Part shown: positions 44,526-52,156 of the stretch, piece by piece
Layout of the letters: each line of letters starts with the position of its first letter
Position numbering within the stretch: the first letter of the stretch is position 1
Source of the DNA: Anaerocolumna sp. AGMB13025
Lineage (GTDB): Bacteria > Bacillota > Clostridia > Lachnospirales > Lachnospiraceae
Direction: 5' to 3'
Assembly (NCBI RefSeq): GCF_029689925.1
Contig: NZ_CP121445.1
Span: 2,287,001-2,351,000 of the forward strand
Length of the DNA stretch: 64,000 bases
Notes under the pieces: model-generated
Seen by the model: the letters and a program-made list of their open reading frames with translations, nothing else
The model's database searches: none
What the model was told of the DNA's origin: nothing
Made by a program: the position numbers and the translations under genes

Positions 44526-45692
44526 ATGATTTACGTAGGCATTGATGTCGCAAAGAATAAACACGATTGTCTTATCACCAGTTCGGACGGCGAAATTCTT
44601 TTCCCTGTCTTCACCATTTCTAATGATCTTATTGGATTTTCTCTTTTGCTTCAACGTATGCAATCCTTCACCAATAACCCTGAAACAATAAAAATAGGGC
44701 TGGAAGCAACTGGTCATTATAGCAACAATATCGCTGATTTCCTCGCTAATAAAAACTACCACATTTTTATTATCAATCCGCTTCACACTAGTCTATACAA
44801 AAAAAGTCTAAGCTTTAGAAAGACGAAAACGGACAAGGCTGACGCCCAATCAATCGTATCAATGCTGATGACACAGAAGCTAACGCCCTATGCACCTGCA
44901 TCATACCATGAAAAAGAACTAAAGTCACTAACAAGATATCGTTTTAACCTTGTAAAAGATTGCTCCAGGCTCAAAGTATCGTTCGCTAGGTTGATGAATA
45001 TCATTTTTCCCGAATTAGAGAAAATAGTTCATGAACTACAGGTTAATTCGATTTATCACCTTATGAGTGAATACACCAATACTAACGCTATTTCAAAGGC
45101 TCATCTGACTCGTTTGACTAACCTTTTATCAAAACATTCAAAAGGTCACTATGGTCGTCAAAAAGCAATTGATATCAAAGAAGCAGCCAAACAATCAATC
45201 GGAACCTGCGATGGCATACAGACCATTGAATTACAACAAACCCTAGCTCGCATTTTTCTGCTGCAGGAACAAACCGAAGTGATTGAGAAAAGAATAAAAG
45301 AGATTGTTAAAAATATAGATTCTCCTTTTATAATGATTCCCGGTATTTCTTATACAACTGCAGCTATCATTCATGCCGAAATAGGTGATTTTTCTGATTT
45401 TTCTAATGCCGAAAAAATACTTGCATTTGCCGGAATGGAGCCATCTATCTATCAATCTGGGCAGTATACGTCTACCCATGCCAAAATGGTTAAAAGAGGC
45501 TCAAAATACCTGCGTTTCGCACTTTATACAGCCGCTAAAAATGTTGGTAAATGGGATACTAATTTCAGTTTATTCTTACAGAAAAAACTGGCAGAAGGAA
45601 AACCTTATAATGTTGCAGTTTCCCACGTTGCAAAAAAACTGGTCAGAGTTCTTTACTGTATGGAAATGAAACATGAAGCTTACATAAAGTAG
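44526..45692 (+). CDS. IS110-family recombinase (DEDD transposase)
   Basis: A 388-residue transposase. The N-terminal RuvC-like DEDD domain begins YVGIDVAKNKHDCLI (first Asp at residue 6), with IKIGLEATGHYSNNIADFL (Glu near 60) and KTDKADAQSIVSML (Asp pair near 102-105). The C-terminal Transposase_20 domain has MIPGISYTTAAIIHAEIGD and FAGMEPSIYQSGQYTSTHAKMVKRGSKYLRFALY, which holds the catalytic serine region. The full length suggests activity. AAAGGAG precedes the ATG, just after the bridge RNA. Confidence 0.95.
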   Translation: MIYVGIDVAKNKHDCLITSSDGEILFPVFTISNDLIGFSLLLQRMQSFTNNPETIKIGLEATGHYSNNIADFLANKNYHIFIINPLHTSLYKKSLSFRKTKTDKADAQSIVSMLMTQKLTPYAPASYHEKELKSLTRYRFNLVKDCSRLKVSFARLMNIIFPELEKIVHELQVNSIYHLMSEYTNTNAISKAHLTRLTNLLSKHSKGHYGRQKAIDIKEAAKQSIGTCDGIQTIELQQTLARIFLLQEQTEVIEKRIKEIVKNIDSPFIMIPGISYTTAAIIHAEIGDFSDFSNAEKILAFAGMEPSIYQSGQYTSTHAKMVKRGSKYLRFALYTAAKNVGKWDTNFSLFLQKKLAEGKPYNVAVSHVAKKLVRVLYCMEMKHEAYIK

Positions 45693-45820
45693 TTCTTATC
45701 TCTCATATCAATTTTTCAAGGCAGCTTTCAAGGTGCTTTATTTGTCATGCTATTTTCAAGGTACAATTATATAACAGTAAACTAATATAAAATAACTACT
45801 TGACATAGTTAGTCTATGCA

Positions 45821-45920
45821 ATAAAAAAGCCTTCCAGGCAGGATGCGCATGACGCACTTAAGGAAGATTGTCACTGTCGTGACAGTGCGTCAGCGCTAGA
45901 GTCTGGCGAGCCAGACTCTT
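45821..45920. repeat. REP-like structured repeat, copy 1
   Basis: About 100 bp, identical to copy 4. It contains GCGC-A-TGACGCAC pairing with GTGCGTCAGCGC, an inner hairpin TGTCAC-tgtc-GTGACA, and a final palindrome GAGTCTGGC-ga-GCCAGACTC. On the minus strand GCCTGGAAGGC followed by TTTTTT looks like a terminator. It abuts the IS110 right end. Confidence 0.85.
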
Positions 45921-45960
45921 GGTTCTTTTACAGAAAGTTCTCTGAACGATCGTCCTATAA

Positions 45961-46058
45961 AATAAAACAGGACTTGCAGGATGCGTATGACGCTTAATTA
46001 GGAAGGTGTCACTGATGTGACAGCGCATCAGCGCAAGAGTCTGGCGAACCAGACTCTT
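45961..46058. repeat. REP-like structured repeat, copy 2
   Basis: A diverged copy, about 40 bp from copy 1. The inner hairpin TGTCAC-tgat-GTGACA and the final GAGTCTGGC-ga-ACCAGACTC are kept, while the outer arm is weakened by mismatches. Confidence 0.8.
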
Positions 46059-46177
46059 GGCTATTTGATTATTTAACCTTATAAGTACAATCAATAGAAG
46101 CGGGAATAATTTTTACTCTTGTAATATGAAAGCAGAGATAGTAATATAGTTGTAAATTACGAAAGAAGGAATCTAAT

Positions 46178-47068
46178 ATGCAATGGAATATAATAATTGG
46201 GCCGGTAATTGGAGCTGTTATCGGTTATGTAACGAATAAAATAGCTGTTGAGATGTTGTTTCATCCCATCAATCCGATTTATATCGGTAAATTCCGTGTT
46301 CCTTTTACACCCGGTATCATTCCGAAAGGAAAGGGAAGATTTGCTAAAGCCATCGGTAATGTGGTGGGAAAAAATCTTTTGGATACGAAAAGTATGAAAG
46401 ACACTCTGTTGTCACCTGAAAAGGAAGAAGAGATAGGAGAACAGATTGATGCCATATTACTGAAATTATCAGTGGATGATGTATCTTTAAAGGAACGTTT
46501 AAATAATATACTGGGAGATTCCACCCAGGATAAGCTTGAAACCACCATTGTTGAGTCATTGACACAAAAGATAAATAATGAACTGATTACAAGAGATGTA
46601 GGACAGATGATCTCGGTTGAAGTAACGTCAGCTATTCAGGATAAAGTACAGGGTACTATGCTTGCCATGTTTATTAAGCCTGCGGTTTTAGAACCGATTG
46701 CCGACGCAATTAAAGAACGTATCAATCAGTATATTGCAGACCATGGCGAAGAAAAAGTCAATAGCCTGGTAAAGGAAGAATATGATAAGTTAAACGGACA
46801 GACCATTTCCTCTTTAACAAGCCGTATTAATACAGCAGAAGTTAAGGAGGTACTGATAAAAGCCTACCGGATGGTCATAACGAATTATTCCGATAGGCTG
46901 CTGGAATCGTTAAATCTGGCAAAGATAGCGGAGGAGAAAGTAAATGCCATGGATACAAGGGAAGTGGAAGAGCTGGTACTTTCTATTATGAAAAAAGAAC
47001 TGGGGGCGGTTGTAAATCTTGGAGCTGTTATCGGTTTAATATTAGGATTGATTAATTTACTTTTTTAA
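46178..47068 (+). CDS. DUF445-family (YheB-like) membrane protein
   Basis: A 296-residue protein with an N-terminal membrane segment (IIIGPVIGAVIGYVTNKIAVEMLF, the DUF445 signature), FTPGIIPKGKGRFAKAIGNVVG, a long charged helical middle (about 80-265) and a C-terminal hydrophobic segment AVVNLGAVIGLILGLINLLF. The layout is that of YheB of Bacillus, a peripheral or double-anchored envelope protein of unknown role. AGAAGGAATCT precedes the ATG. Confidence 0.88.
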   Translation: MQWNIIIGPVIGAVIGYVTNKIAVEMLFHPINPIYIGKFRVPFTPGIIPKGKGRFAKAIGNVVGKNLLDTKSMKDTLLSPEKEEEIGEQIDAILLKLSVDDVSLKERLNNILGDSTQDKLETTIVESLTQKINNELITRDVGQMISVEVTSAIQDKVQGTMLAMFIKPAVLEPIADAIKERINQYIADHGEEKVNSLVKEEYDKLNGQTISSLTSRINTAEVKEVLIKAYRMVITNYSDRLLESLNLAKIAEEKVNAMDTREVEELVLSIMKKELGAVVNLGAVIGLILGLINLLF

Positions 47069-47118
47069 ACGGTAAGAGTCTGAACATATAGTTCATAAAA
47101 ACATATAATAAACCATAA

Positions 47119-47661
47119 ATGAACGAAATGAGTGATTTTATGGACCGTATAAAAATAGTAGTTGTCGGAGTTGTCATGGCGGCAGTTGCAACTATAATCC
47201 AATCAATACCGGCTTACCTATCGGAATCCTTTGCCTTACTGACCTTATTCAGTTCAGTGCCCATTTATACGGCAGCCAGGACAAATCCCGTATCAGGAGC
47301 CATATCATATATCGCTACTGCAATCCTTGTGTTTTTTTCCAGTGCCGATCAGGCCTTGTATTTTTTATTTGCCAATGGTGTGGTTGGTGCCTCCCTTGGA
47401 GCTACCAACTATTTTAAATTAAACAAACCCATAACATTAGCAGCCAGTACCGGTGCGTTATCCCTGACCTCTGGTATATTGGATTTTGGGTTTAAACAAC
47501 CATTTTTAGGAGTTGACCTTCCAGGAAATTTAATTGTAAAAATAATTATTTTAATAGGAGCATCCTTTGCTTACAATTTTGGATATTCCATATTTGCAGA
47601 TTTTGTTTATAAGAAGATTGGTTCTTCCGGAATCAATGATATTGGTTCTGGCGGAGAATAA
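47119..47661 (+). CDS. Multi-pass membrane protein of unknown family
   Basis: A 180-residue protein with five or six hydrophobic segments (about 10-30, 37-53, 57-76, 80-97, 104-125, 140-165) and a glycine-rich hydrophilic tail (SSGINDIGSGGE). I do not recognise a family. It follows the DUF445 gene by 50 bp and could be cotranscribed. The ATG at 47119 has no clear ribosome site; an internal ATG at 47140 (MDRIKIV) is possible. A large palindrome starts 48 bp after its stop. Confidence 0.6.
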   Translation: MNEMSDFMDRIKIVVVGVVMAAVATIIQSIPAYLSESFALLTLFSSVPIYTAARTNPVSGAISYIATAILVFFSSADQALYFLFANGVVGASLGATNYFKLNKPITLAASTGALSLTSGILDFGFKQPFLGVDLPGNLIVKIIILIGASFAYNFGYSIFADFVYKKIGSSGINDIGSGGE

Positions 47662-47708
47662 GCCATCTTACTCTTTTGCCTTTGCGTAAGAGTTTCAATG
47701 TAAAACAT

Positions 47709-47910
47709 GGTGCTGTTGCAAAATGCAGGTTATAGAACCAGGGCTTAGAATAAGGATTATATTTTATAAAAATTTTGTTCCAAGATTGCGCGAATGTGCG
47801 GCTGCATTCTCTTTCTTGCAGCCATTCGCGCATACTTTCCACAAAATTTTTATAAAATATAATCCTTATTCTCTCCCAGGTAATTTAGTCTTTGGATTTG
47901 CAACAGCACC
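47709..47910. repeat. 202-bp nested palindrome with a perfect 32-bp arm
   Basis: Outer arms GGTGCTGTTGCAAA (47709-47722) and the complement at 47897-47910; a perfect 32-bp AT-rich arm at 47747-47778 and 47841-47872; inner TGCGCGAATG/CATTCGCGCA and GCTGCA/TGCAGC at the tip. Short unpaired spacers separate the arms, as in the elements at 17288 and 20355. It sits between the membrane protein gene and a dehydrogenase gene. Confidence 0.85.
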
Positions 47911-48045
47911 TTCTAGCGTACCCAGTAACACGATTACGATACTACATACATTTTATATAATATAATCTATTTACTGGTATTTCTATATGGTTTATAATCA
48001 AGAAAAGGAACCGTTTACCGATTTTAACAGGACAGGAGGCAAAAG

Positions 48046-49014
48046 ATGAGTGAACAGCTTCATATATTAATTATGAGTAATTCTATTTTCAGTATTGATG
48101 AATATTATAAACAGAAAATCCTGGACATTGCTCCTGGTGCAGTGCTTATAGCTGCCCAGGCAAAAGAAACTACAAAGGAACTGATTAGGCAGGCAGATAT
48201 TATATACGGATGGCCTGAAGTTCAATATTTAAAAGATGCAGAAAACCTTAAGTGGCTGCATCTGCCAAGTGCAGGAGCTGATGGGTATACCAATAAAGCA
48301 AGTTATTACAACAAGGACATTATCTTAACTAATTCCAGTGGTGTATTTGGTCTGCCAATTGCAGAGCATGTTTTCGCTATGATTTTATCCTACAACCGAA
48401 ATCTTCAGGAGTATGCCTATGATAAGAAAGAGAAGATATGGAAGGGGTTAACTAAAACCAGGGATTTTTATGGTTCCACTATTGGCATTATCGGACTTGG
48501 AGACATAGGTACGGAAATTGCTAAGAGAGCGAAAGCATGGGGAGCTGAGGTCTTGGCAGTAAAGCGTACGATAACAGAAGTACCGGAATATGTAGATAAA
48601 CTTTACAGTCTTGAGGATATTGATGAAGTACTGACTCAATCGGATTATGTTGTTCTCGCTTTACCAAACACACAAAAGACACAGGGAATTATGAATGAAG
48701 AGAAATTAAAGAAGATGAAACCTCATGCTTTTTTAGTCAATATCGGAAGAGGCGCACTAATCGATCAAGAGGCGCTGATTAAAGCCTTACAGGAAAACTG
48801 GATTGGCGGAGCCGGACTTGACGTAACCACCCCGGAACCTTTACCGGAGGACAGTCCTTTGTGGGAGCTTCCTAATGTAATTCTGACTCCTCATACCTCC
48901 GGCAGTTCACCCAGTAATATTACCAGAAGATTTGAGATGTTTAACCGTAATCTAAAGTTGTTTTTAGAGAATAAACCCTTAGAGAATCTGGTGGATTTTA
49001 CCGAGGGTTATTAA
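48046..49014 (+). CDS. D-isomer-specific 2-hydroxyacid dehydrogenase
   Basis: A 322-residue NAD(P)-dependent dehydrogenase. GSTIGIIGLGDIGTEIAKRAKAWGAEV (near 144-170) is the nucleotide-binding fold, NIGRGALIDQEALIKAL and GAGLDVTTPEPLPEDSPLWELPNVILTPHTSG contain the Arg, Glu and His catalytic residues of the family. The substrate could be glyoxylate/hydroxypyruvate, phosphoglycerate-like or lactate-like acids; the N-terminal half is typical of the uncharacterised PGDH_like class. AGGAGGC precedes its ATG. It is monocistronic. Confidence 0.9.
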   Translation: MSEQLHILIMSNSIFSIDEYYKQKILDIAPGAVLIAAQAKETTKELIRQADIIYGWPEVQYLKDAENLKWLHLPSAGADGYTNKASYYNKDIILTNSSGVFGLPIAEHVFAMILSYNRNLQEYAYDKKEKIWKGLTKTRDFYGSTIGIIGLGDIGTEIAKRAKAWGAEVLAVKRTITEVPEYVDKLYSLEDIDEVLTQSDYVVLALPNTQKTQGIMNEEKLKKMKPHAFLVNIGRGALIDQEALIKALQENWIGGAGLDVTTPEPLPEDSPLWELPNVILTPHTSGSSPSNITRRFEMFNRNLKLFLENKPLENLVDFTEGY

Positions 49015-49142
49015 GAATACAAACTTACTATTCGGACCGGCAGTTTTACAAGCTGCCGGTCCCATTTACACCCCTAGATTATGGGATTACAGGATACGAA
49101 GTATCTGGTTACCTGGCATTAGGAACAGCGTGCTCCTATTCG

Positions 49143-49240
49143 ATAAAAAACCCTCCGGGAGGAGGCACATGACGCGCCAAGGAAATTTGTCACTATCGTG
49201 ACAGCGCGTCAGCGCTAGAGTCTGGCGAGCCAGACTCTTT
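49143..49240. repeat. REP-like structured repeat, copy 3
   Basis: Keeps the plan of copies 1 and 4. ATGACGCGC...GCGCGTCA replaces ATGACGCAC...GTGCGTCA, a paired A-T to G-C change. The inner hairpin is TGTCAC-tatc-GTGACA, and the last palindrome GAGTCTGGC-ga-GCCAGACTC is unchanged. On the minus strand CCTCC-c-GGAGG plus TTTTTT replaces GCCT-gga-AGGC plus TTTTTT, again keeping the stem. Confidence 0.85.
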
Positions 49241-49244
49241 CTTA

Positions 49245-49279
49245 TTGCATAGGAAACTTCTTCGAACTTACCTATGCAA
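49245..49279. other. Empty IS110 target site
   Basis: TTGCATAGG (49245-49253) and CCTATGCAA (49271-49279) form a hairpin between repeats 3 and 4. Core CT is 49272-49273. The same sequence is split by the IS110 element at 44282/45815, so this is the uninterrupted reference for that insertion. Confidence 0.85.
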
Positions 49280-49378
49280 TAAAAAAGCCTTCCAGGCAGG
49301 ATGCGCATGACGCACTTAAGGAAGATTGTCACTGTCGTGACAGTGCGTCAGCGCTAGAGTCTGGCGAGCCAGACTCTT
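49278..49378. repeat. REP-like structured repeat, copy 4
   Basis: Identical over about 100 bp to copy 1 at 45821-45920. Its distal end runs into the 3' end of the minus-strand YdcZ-type gene and supplies that gene's last codons and stop. Confidence 0.85.
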
Positions 49379-49811
49379 TCTTATCAATCCAGAGATTTAT
49401 GGTCAGCCCGATTAAAACCAATAAGCCGCCAAGGCATTTACCTAAGGATAATTCCTGTAAAACAAAATAATCGATTATAATTCCCAACATCAGCTGACCG
49501 ATAAAAACCAGCAGTGTAACATAAAAAGCAGATAATTTCGGAGTAATATAATTGGAGCACATGATTATGACAATGCCGGCCAGACCGCCCAAATAAGCCC
49601 AGAAGGGAACAGAAATCTGCCCTATAGATTCCGTAATTGGTTTATCCCTGCTGACTAGATATACAATATAAGATAAGGTCAAGCCGGTAATATAATTAAT
49701 CAGGGTACTTTGCAGAGTTCCGATTTTTCCTGCCAGTCCGGAATTTACGATTCTACCCAGTACTACCGTTACGCCGGCTAAAAATGATATGAATAAATAT
49801 ACAAGCAACAT
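49329..49811 (-). CDS. DMT-superfamily YdcZ-type transporter (C-terminus altered by repeat)
   Basis: A 160-residue membrane protein with five hydrophobic helices of the YdcZ/DUF606 type (VYLFISFLAGVTVVLGRIVNSGLAGKIGTL, LGGLAGIVIIMCSNYITPKLSAFYVTLLVFIGQLMLGIIIDYFVL, CLGGLLVLIGLTINLW). Such half-size proteins work as pairs, and a paralogue is encoded immediately upstream. Residues after about 144 (KESGSPDSSADALSRQ) are translated from REP-like copy 4, so the original tail was replaced when the repeat was inserted. GGAGAG precedes the ATG. Confidence 0.85.
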   Translation of the reverse strand: MLLVYLFISFLAGVTVVLGRIVNSGLAGKIGTLQSTLINYITGLTLSYIVYLVSRDKPITESIGQISVPFWAYLGGLAGIVIIMCSNYITPKLSAFYVTLLVFIGQLMLGIIIDYFVLQELSLGKCLGGLLVLIGLTINLWIDKKESGSPDSSADALSRQ

Positions 49812-49830
49812 ATAAGTTTCTCTCCTTTGA

Positions 49831-50253
49831 TTAATAGATAGTCATGACCAGAATACCGACTCCGATAAAGAGCAGGCCAATTAATTTTTTGGGATTAAAA
49901 CGGGAAGCTTTAAATCCCATTAGACCGAAATGGTCAAGGAATAAAGATAATAGCGTCTGCCCCAGAAGACCCAGTGCCAGAGTCAGGGAAACGCCCAGAT
50001 GTTCAAAACTTAAATTGGTAAACAGCACTGTGGCCACTCCAATAAAACCTGCACAGTACAGATAAATGGGAGTGCCTTTTTTTAAACGGAATTTAGTCCT
50101 GGTGATGAAAAGAATCAGCAGGACAGCAATAAGTCCTGAGATATGGATAAGGATACTGGATGCATAGTTACCGTAGCCGTCGGATAAGGTTCCGTTGAGC
50201 AGAATCATGATAGATGTAACAGCACCGATTATTAAGGAAATAAGGTAGTTCAT
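49831..50253 (-). CDS. DMT-superfamily YdcZ-type transporter, first of the pair
   Basis: A 140-residue membrane protein with four or five hydrophobic helices: MNYLISLIIGAVTSIMILLNGTLSDGYGNYASSILIH, LYCAGFIGVATVLFTNLSFEHLGVSLTLALGLLGQTLLSLFLDHFG and LIGLLFIGVGILVMTIY. The polar GNYASS and SLTLALGLLGQ stretches match YdcZ. I use ATG 50253, preceded by GGGAGG; the frame from 50286 adds 11 residues without support. It is cotranscribed with the second half-transporter 19 bp downstream and divergent from a Crp/Fnr regulator. Confidence 0.85.
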   Translation of the reverse strand: MNYLISLIIGAVTSIMILLNGTLSDGYGNYASSILIHISGLIAVLLILFITRTKFRLKKGTPIYLYCAGFIGVATVLFTNLSFEHLGVSLTLALGLLGQTLLSLFLDHFGLMGFKASRFNPKKLIGLLFIGVGILVMTIY

Positions 50254-50282
50254 ACTGGTATTACCTCCCGTAGGGTATATTA

Positions 50283-50333
50283 ACAAAGCTATGTAAATGA
50301 TTTCGTAAAGGAGTATTTACATTCTTGCTTTGT
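50283..50333. promoter_or_regulatory. Nested inverted repeat between ydcZ pair and Crp/Fnr gene
   Basis: ACAAAGC (50283-50289) / GCTTTGT (50327-50333) enclose ATGTAAAT (50291-50298) / ATTTACAT (50315-50322). It lies just before the transporter start on the minus strand and may be an operator or a leader hairpin. Confidence 0.5.
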
Positions 50334-50368
50334 AATATCTAATTTATCATAAATTAGTTGTAAATCGT

Positions 50369-50384
50369 TATGACATATGTCATA
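50369..50384. promoter_or_regulatory. Crp/Fnr-type palindrome
   Basis: TATGACATATGTCATA is a perfect 16-bp palindrome of the TGAC-N4-GTCA form bound by Crp/Fnr/HcpR-type proteins. It lies 34 bp before the regulator gene and about 115 bp from the transporter pair, well placed to control both. Confidence 0.65.
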
Positions 50385-50417
50385 CTAAGGATTAATTTAA
50401 TTCGGAGGATTCGTGCC

Positions 50418-51119
50418 ATGCAGAAGCTAAATGATTCGGAAAAACTGAAGGGTTTCATTCGTGAATTTGAAGTGGATCGGATATTTTCAAAGGATATGAG
50501 GTCATATATGGAACTTTTTTTTTATAAAAAGAATGAGTATATGGTAAAAGATAATGAAAAAATGCAATACCTTATATTTATAGTAAAAGGAAAGGCCAAA
50601 GTATTTACTACCCTAAGTAACGGTAAATCCTTGCTGCTTTGTTTTTATCAGGATTTTATGGTGTTAGGGGACATGGAGTTAATTGGTTCCCAAACAGCCG
50701 TGACCAATATTCAGGTCATTGAGGATACTTACTGTATCGGACTGGCCTTTAACCGGGTTCGGTCTATATTGATTGAAGATACGAAATTCCTTAAGTTTAT
50801 CTGTGGTTCACTAGGAAATAAATTATACCGCTGTTCGAAAAACAGTTCTATTAATATATTGTATTCCCTGGAAAACAGACTGGCAAGCTATATTTATACC
50901 ACCGGTGAGAGAATTATTATCCCCGGTAACAAGGAATCAAAGATCATTTTCAGAGAAAACCTGACAGAAATAGCAGAAGTTTTAGGCACCAGTTACCGCC
51001 ATCTGCTGAGAACATTAAGTGAGTTATGTAAAAAGGGTATATTATATAAGGAAGAGGACCGGTATGAGGTAACGGATGAAAAAACACTGGTGAAGCTGTC
51101 CGCTGATTTATACCGGTAA
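50418..51119 (+). CDS. Crp/Fnr-family regulator (YeiL-like)
   Basis: A 233-residue regulator: cyclic-nucleotide-type beta-barrel (about residues 25-120, with LIFIVKGKAKVFTTLSNGKSLLLCFY), a dimer helix, and a C-terminal winged helix (FRENLTEIAEVLGTSYRHLLRTLSELCKKGILYKE). Cysteines are few and scattered, so an Fe-S sensor is not evident. I choose ATG 50418 after GGAGG. It is divergent from the ydcZ pair, as YeiL-type regulators often are from transporters, and a matching palindrome lies between. Confidence 0.88.
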   Translation: MQKLNDSEKLKGFIREFEVDRIFSKDMRSYMELFFYKKNEYMVKDNEKMQYLIFIVKGKAKVFTTLSNGKSLLLCFYQDFMVLGDMELIGSQTAVTNIQVIEDTYCIGLAFNRVRSILIEDTKFLKFICGSLGNKLYRCSKNSSINILYSLENRLASYIYTTGERIIIPGNKESKIIFRENLTEIAEVLGTSYRHLLRTLSELCKKGILYKEEDRYEVTDEKTLVKLSADLYR

Positions 51120-51124
51120 ATGCA

Positions 51125-51158
51125 AAAAGGCTGCCACAGCCGGCAGCCTTTTCTCTTT
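51125..51158 (+). terminator. Terminator after the Crp/Fnr gene
   Basis: AAAAGGCTGCC and GGCAGCCTTTT (51125-51152) form a perfect 11-bp stem followed by CTCTTT. Strong intrinsic terminator, possibly bidirectional. Confidence 0.88.
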
Positions 51159-51304
51159 AGTAAATTAACTATCTTAAATCCGTTTACTCTTTTGTATCCC
51201 ATATATTTATAAAGATTTCTCTTTCGTATACGAAAATCATCGAGTCCAAACCTGTGGCACTACAAGGAAATGACAGGGATATCCGATGTCTTTTTAAACG
51301 AATG

Positions 51305-52156
51305 CTATTTAACAAATACCATAATACCATATCTAGCTGTAATCGGTTTAGACCATAACCAGGAATTGGTTGAAGTATCATCAAAATAGAACATGGCGTT
51401 ATAAGATGGATCGCTGCCATTTAAAGCTGCTTTCGCTGCTTTTATGGCTGTCTTGGATGCTGGTTTTTTAATATAACCATTTTTTACCGGCGTAAACTGA
51501 TAATAACCTCCGGCCACCTGGTTAATAACACTGGAAATAGAGTCGGGCCATACAGAACTTTGAACCCGGTTTACGACAACAGCTCCAACCCCTACCATTG
51601 CATCGTAAGGTTGTCCCGTTGCTTCTGCCGTAATTAACCTGGCCAGAAGATCCAACTCATTTTTCGTGTATGAGATGGAAGCCTTAGAACTATTCGGTGC
51701 CTGGTCGGCTGCCTGGGCGACCATACTTGTTTGAAAGGTTTTAGCTGCCGGGGCAACCTTACTGGACTTTACAGCTGCTTTCTTAGCAGTAGTATTAGCT
51801 GCTGGCAGCAGTAATTTTTGAGCGGGTTTAACTTTGTCATTCCATTTGTTGTTTGCTCTTCTTAAAGAAGCGAGTGTAACTTTATTCTTTTTGGCAATGC
51901 TATAAAGGGTATCACCTTTCTTTATCTTATAGATTTTTGCCTTTACCTTCACTACCTGACCCGTACGAAGCTGATTAGACTTAAGGTGATTTGTCGACTT
52001 AATCGTATTTACCGAAGTATTAAATAAGCGGCCAATCTTGTAAAGGGAATCATTTTTAAGAACCGTGTAGTCCGCCGCAAAAGCAGATGTGGAACTCACT
52101 GTAATTGATAAAACCATTCCAATCACAAAAGCTCCAGTTTTTCTGAATTTAAACAT
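51305..52156 (-). CDS. LysM-containing SleB-like cell-wall hydrolase
   Basis: A 283-residue exported protein. Sec signal 1-27 (ending SAFA-A), LysM 1 (29-71, YTVLKNDSLYKIGRLF...), LysM 2 (75-116, YKIKKGDTLYSIAKKNKV...), an Ala/Ser/Lys linker, then a Hydrolase_2 domain (about 165-283) with LLARLITAEATGQPYDAMVGVGAVVVNRV (Glu near 175) and a C-terminal YNAMFYFDDTSTNSWLWSKP. This is the CwlJ/SleB cortex-lytic fold; with LysM modules it may act in wall turnover or spore germination. AGGAGGTACCT precedes the ATG. Confidence 0.92.
   Translation of the reverse strand: MFKFRKTGAFVIGMVLSITVSSTSAFAADYTVLKNDSLYKIGRLFNTSVNTIKSTNHLKSNQLRTGQVVKVKAKIYKIKKGDTLYSIAKKNKVTLASLRRANNKWNDKVKPAQKLLLPAANTTAKKAAVKSSKVAPAAKTFQTSMVAQAADQAPNSSKASISYTKNELDLLARLITAEATGQPYDAMVGVGAVVVNRVQSSVWPDSISSVINQVAGGYYQFTPVKNGYIKKPASKTAIKAAKAALNGSDPSYNAMFYFDDTSTNSWLWSKPITARYGIMVFVK

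Larger units (their letters stand above)
44281..45816 (+). mobile_element. IS110-family insertion sequence with exact CT-flanked boundaries
   Basis: The flanks TTGCATAGG...CGAACTTAC-CT on the left (to 44282) and CT-ATGCAATAAAAAAGCC on the right (from 45815) join, with one CT removed, into the uninterrupted sequence present at 49245-49290. So about 1534 bp were inserted with the dinucleotide CT at both borders and no further target duplication, which is IS110 behaviour. Inside are 240 bp of non-coding left end with a bridge RNA, a DEDD recombinase gene and about 120 bp of right end. Confidence 0.93.

Noticed and set aside
45858..46094. Short frames reading KSLARQTLAL-like peptides in the repeats
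   Set aside because: They arise from the REP-like repeat itself, recur wherever the repeat does, and have no ribosome sites. The conservation follows stems, not codons.
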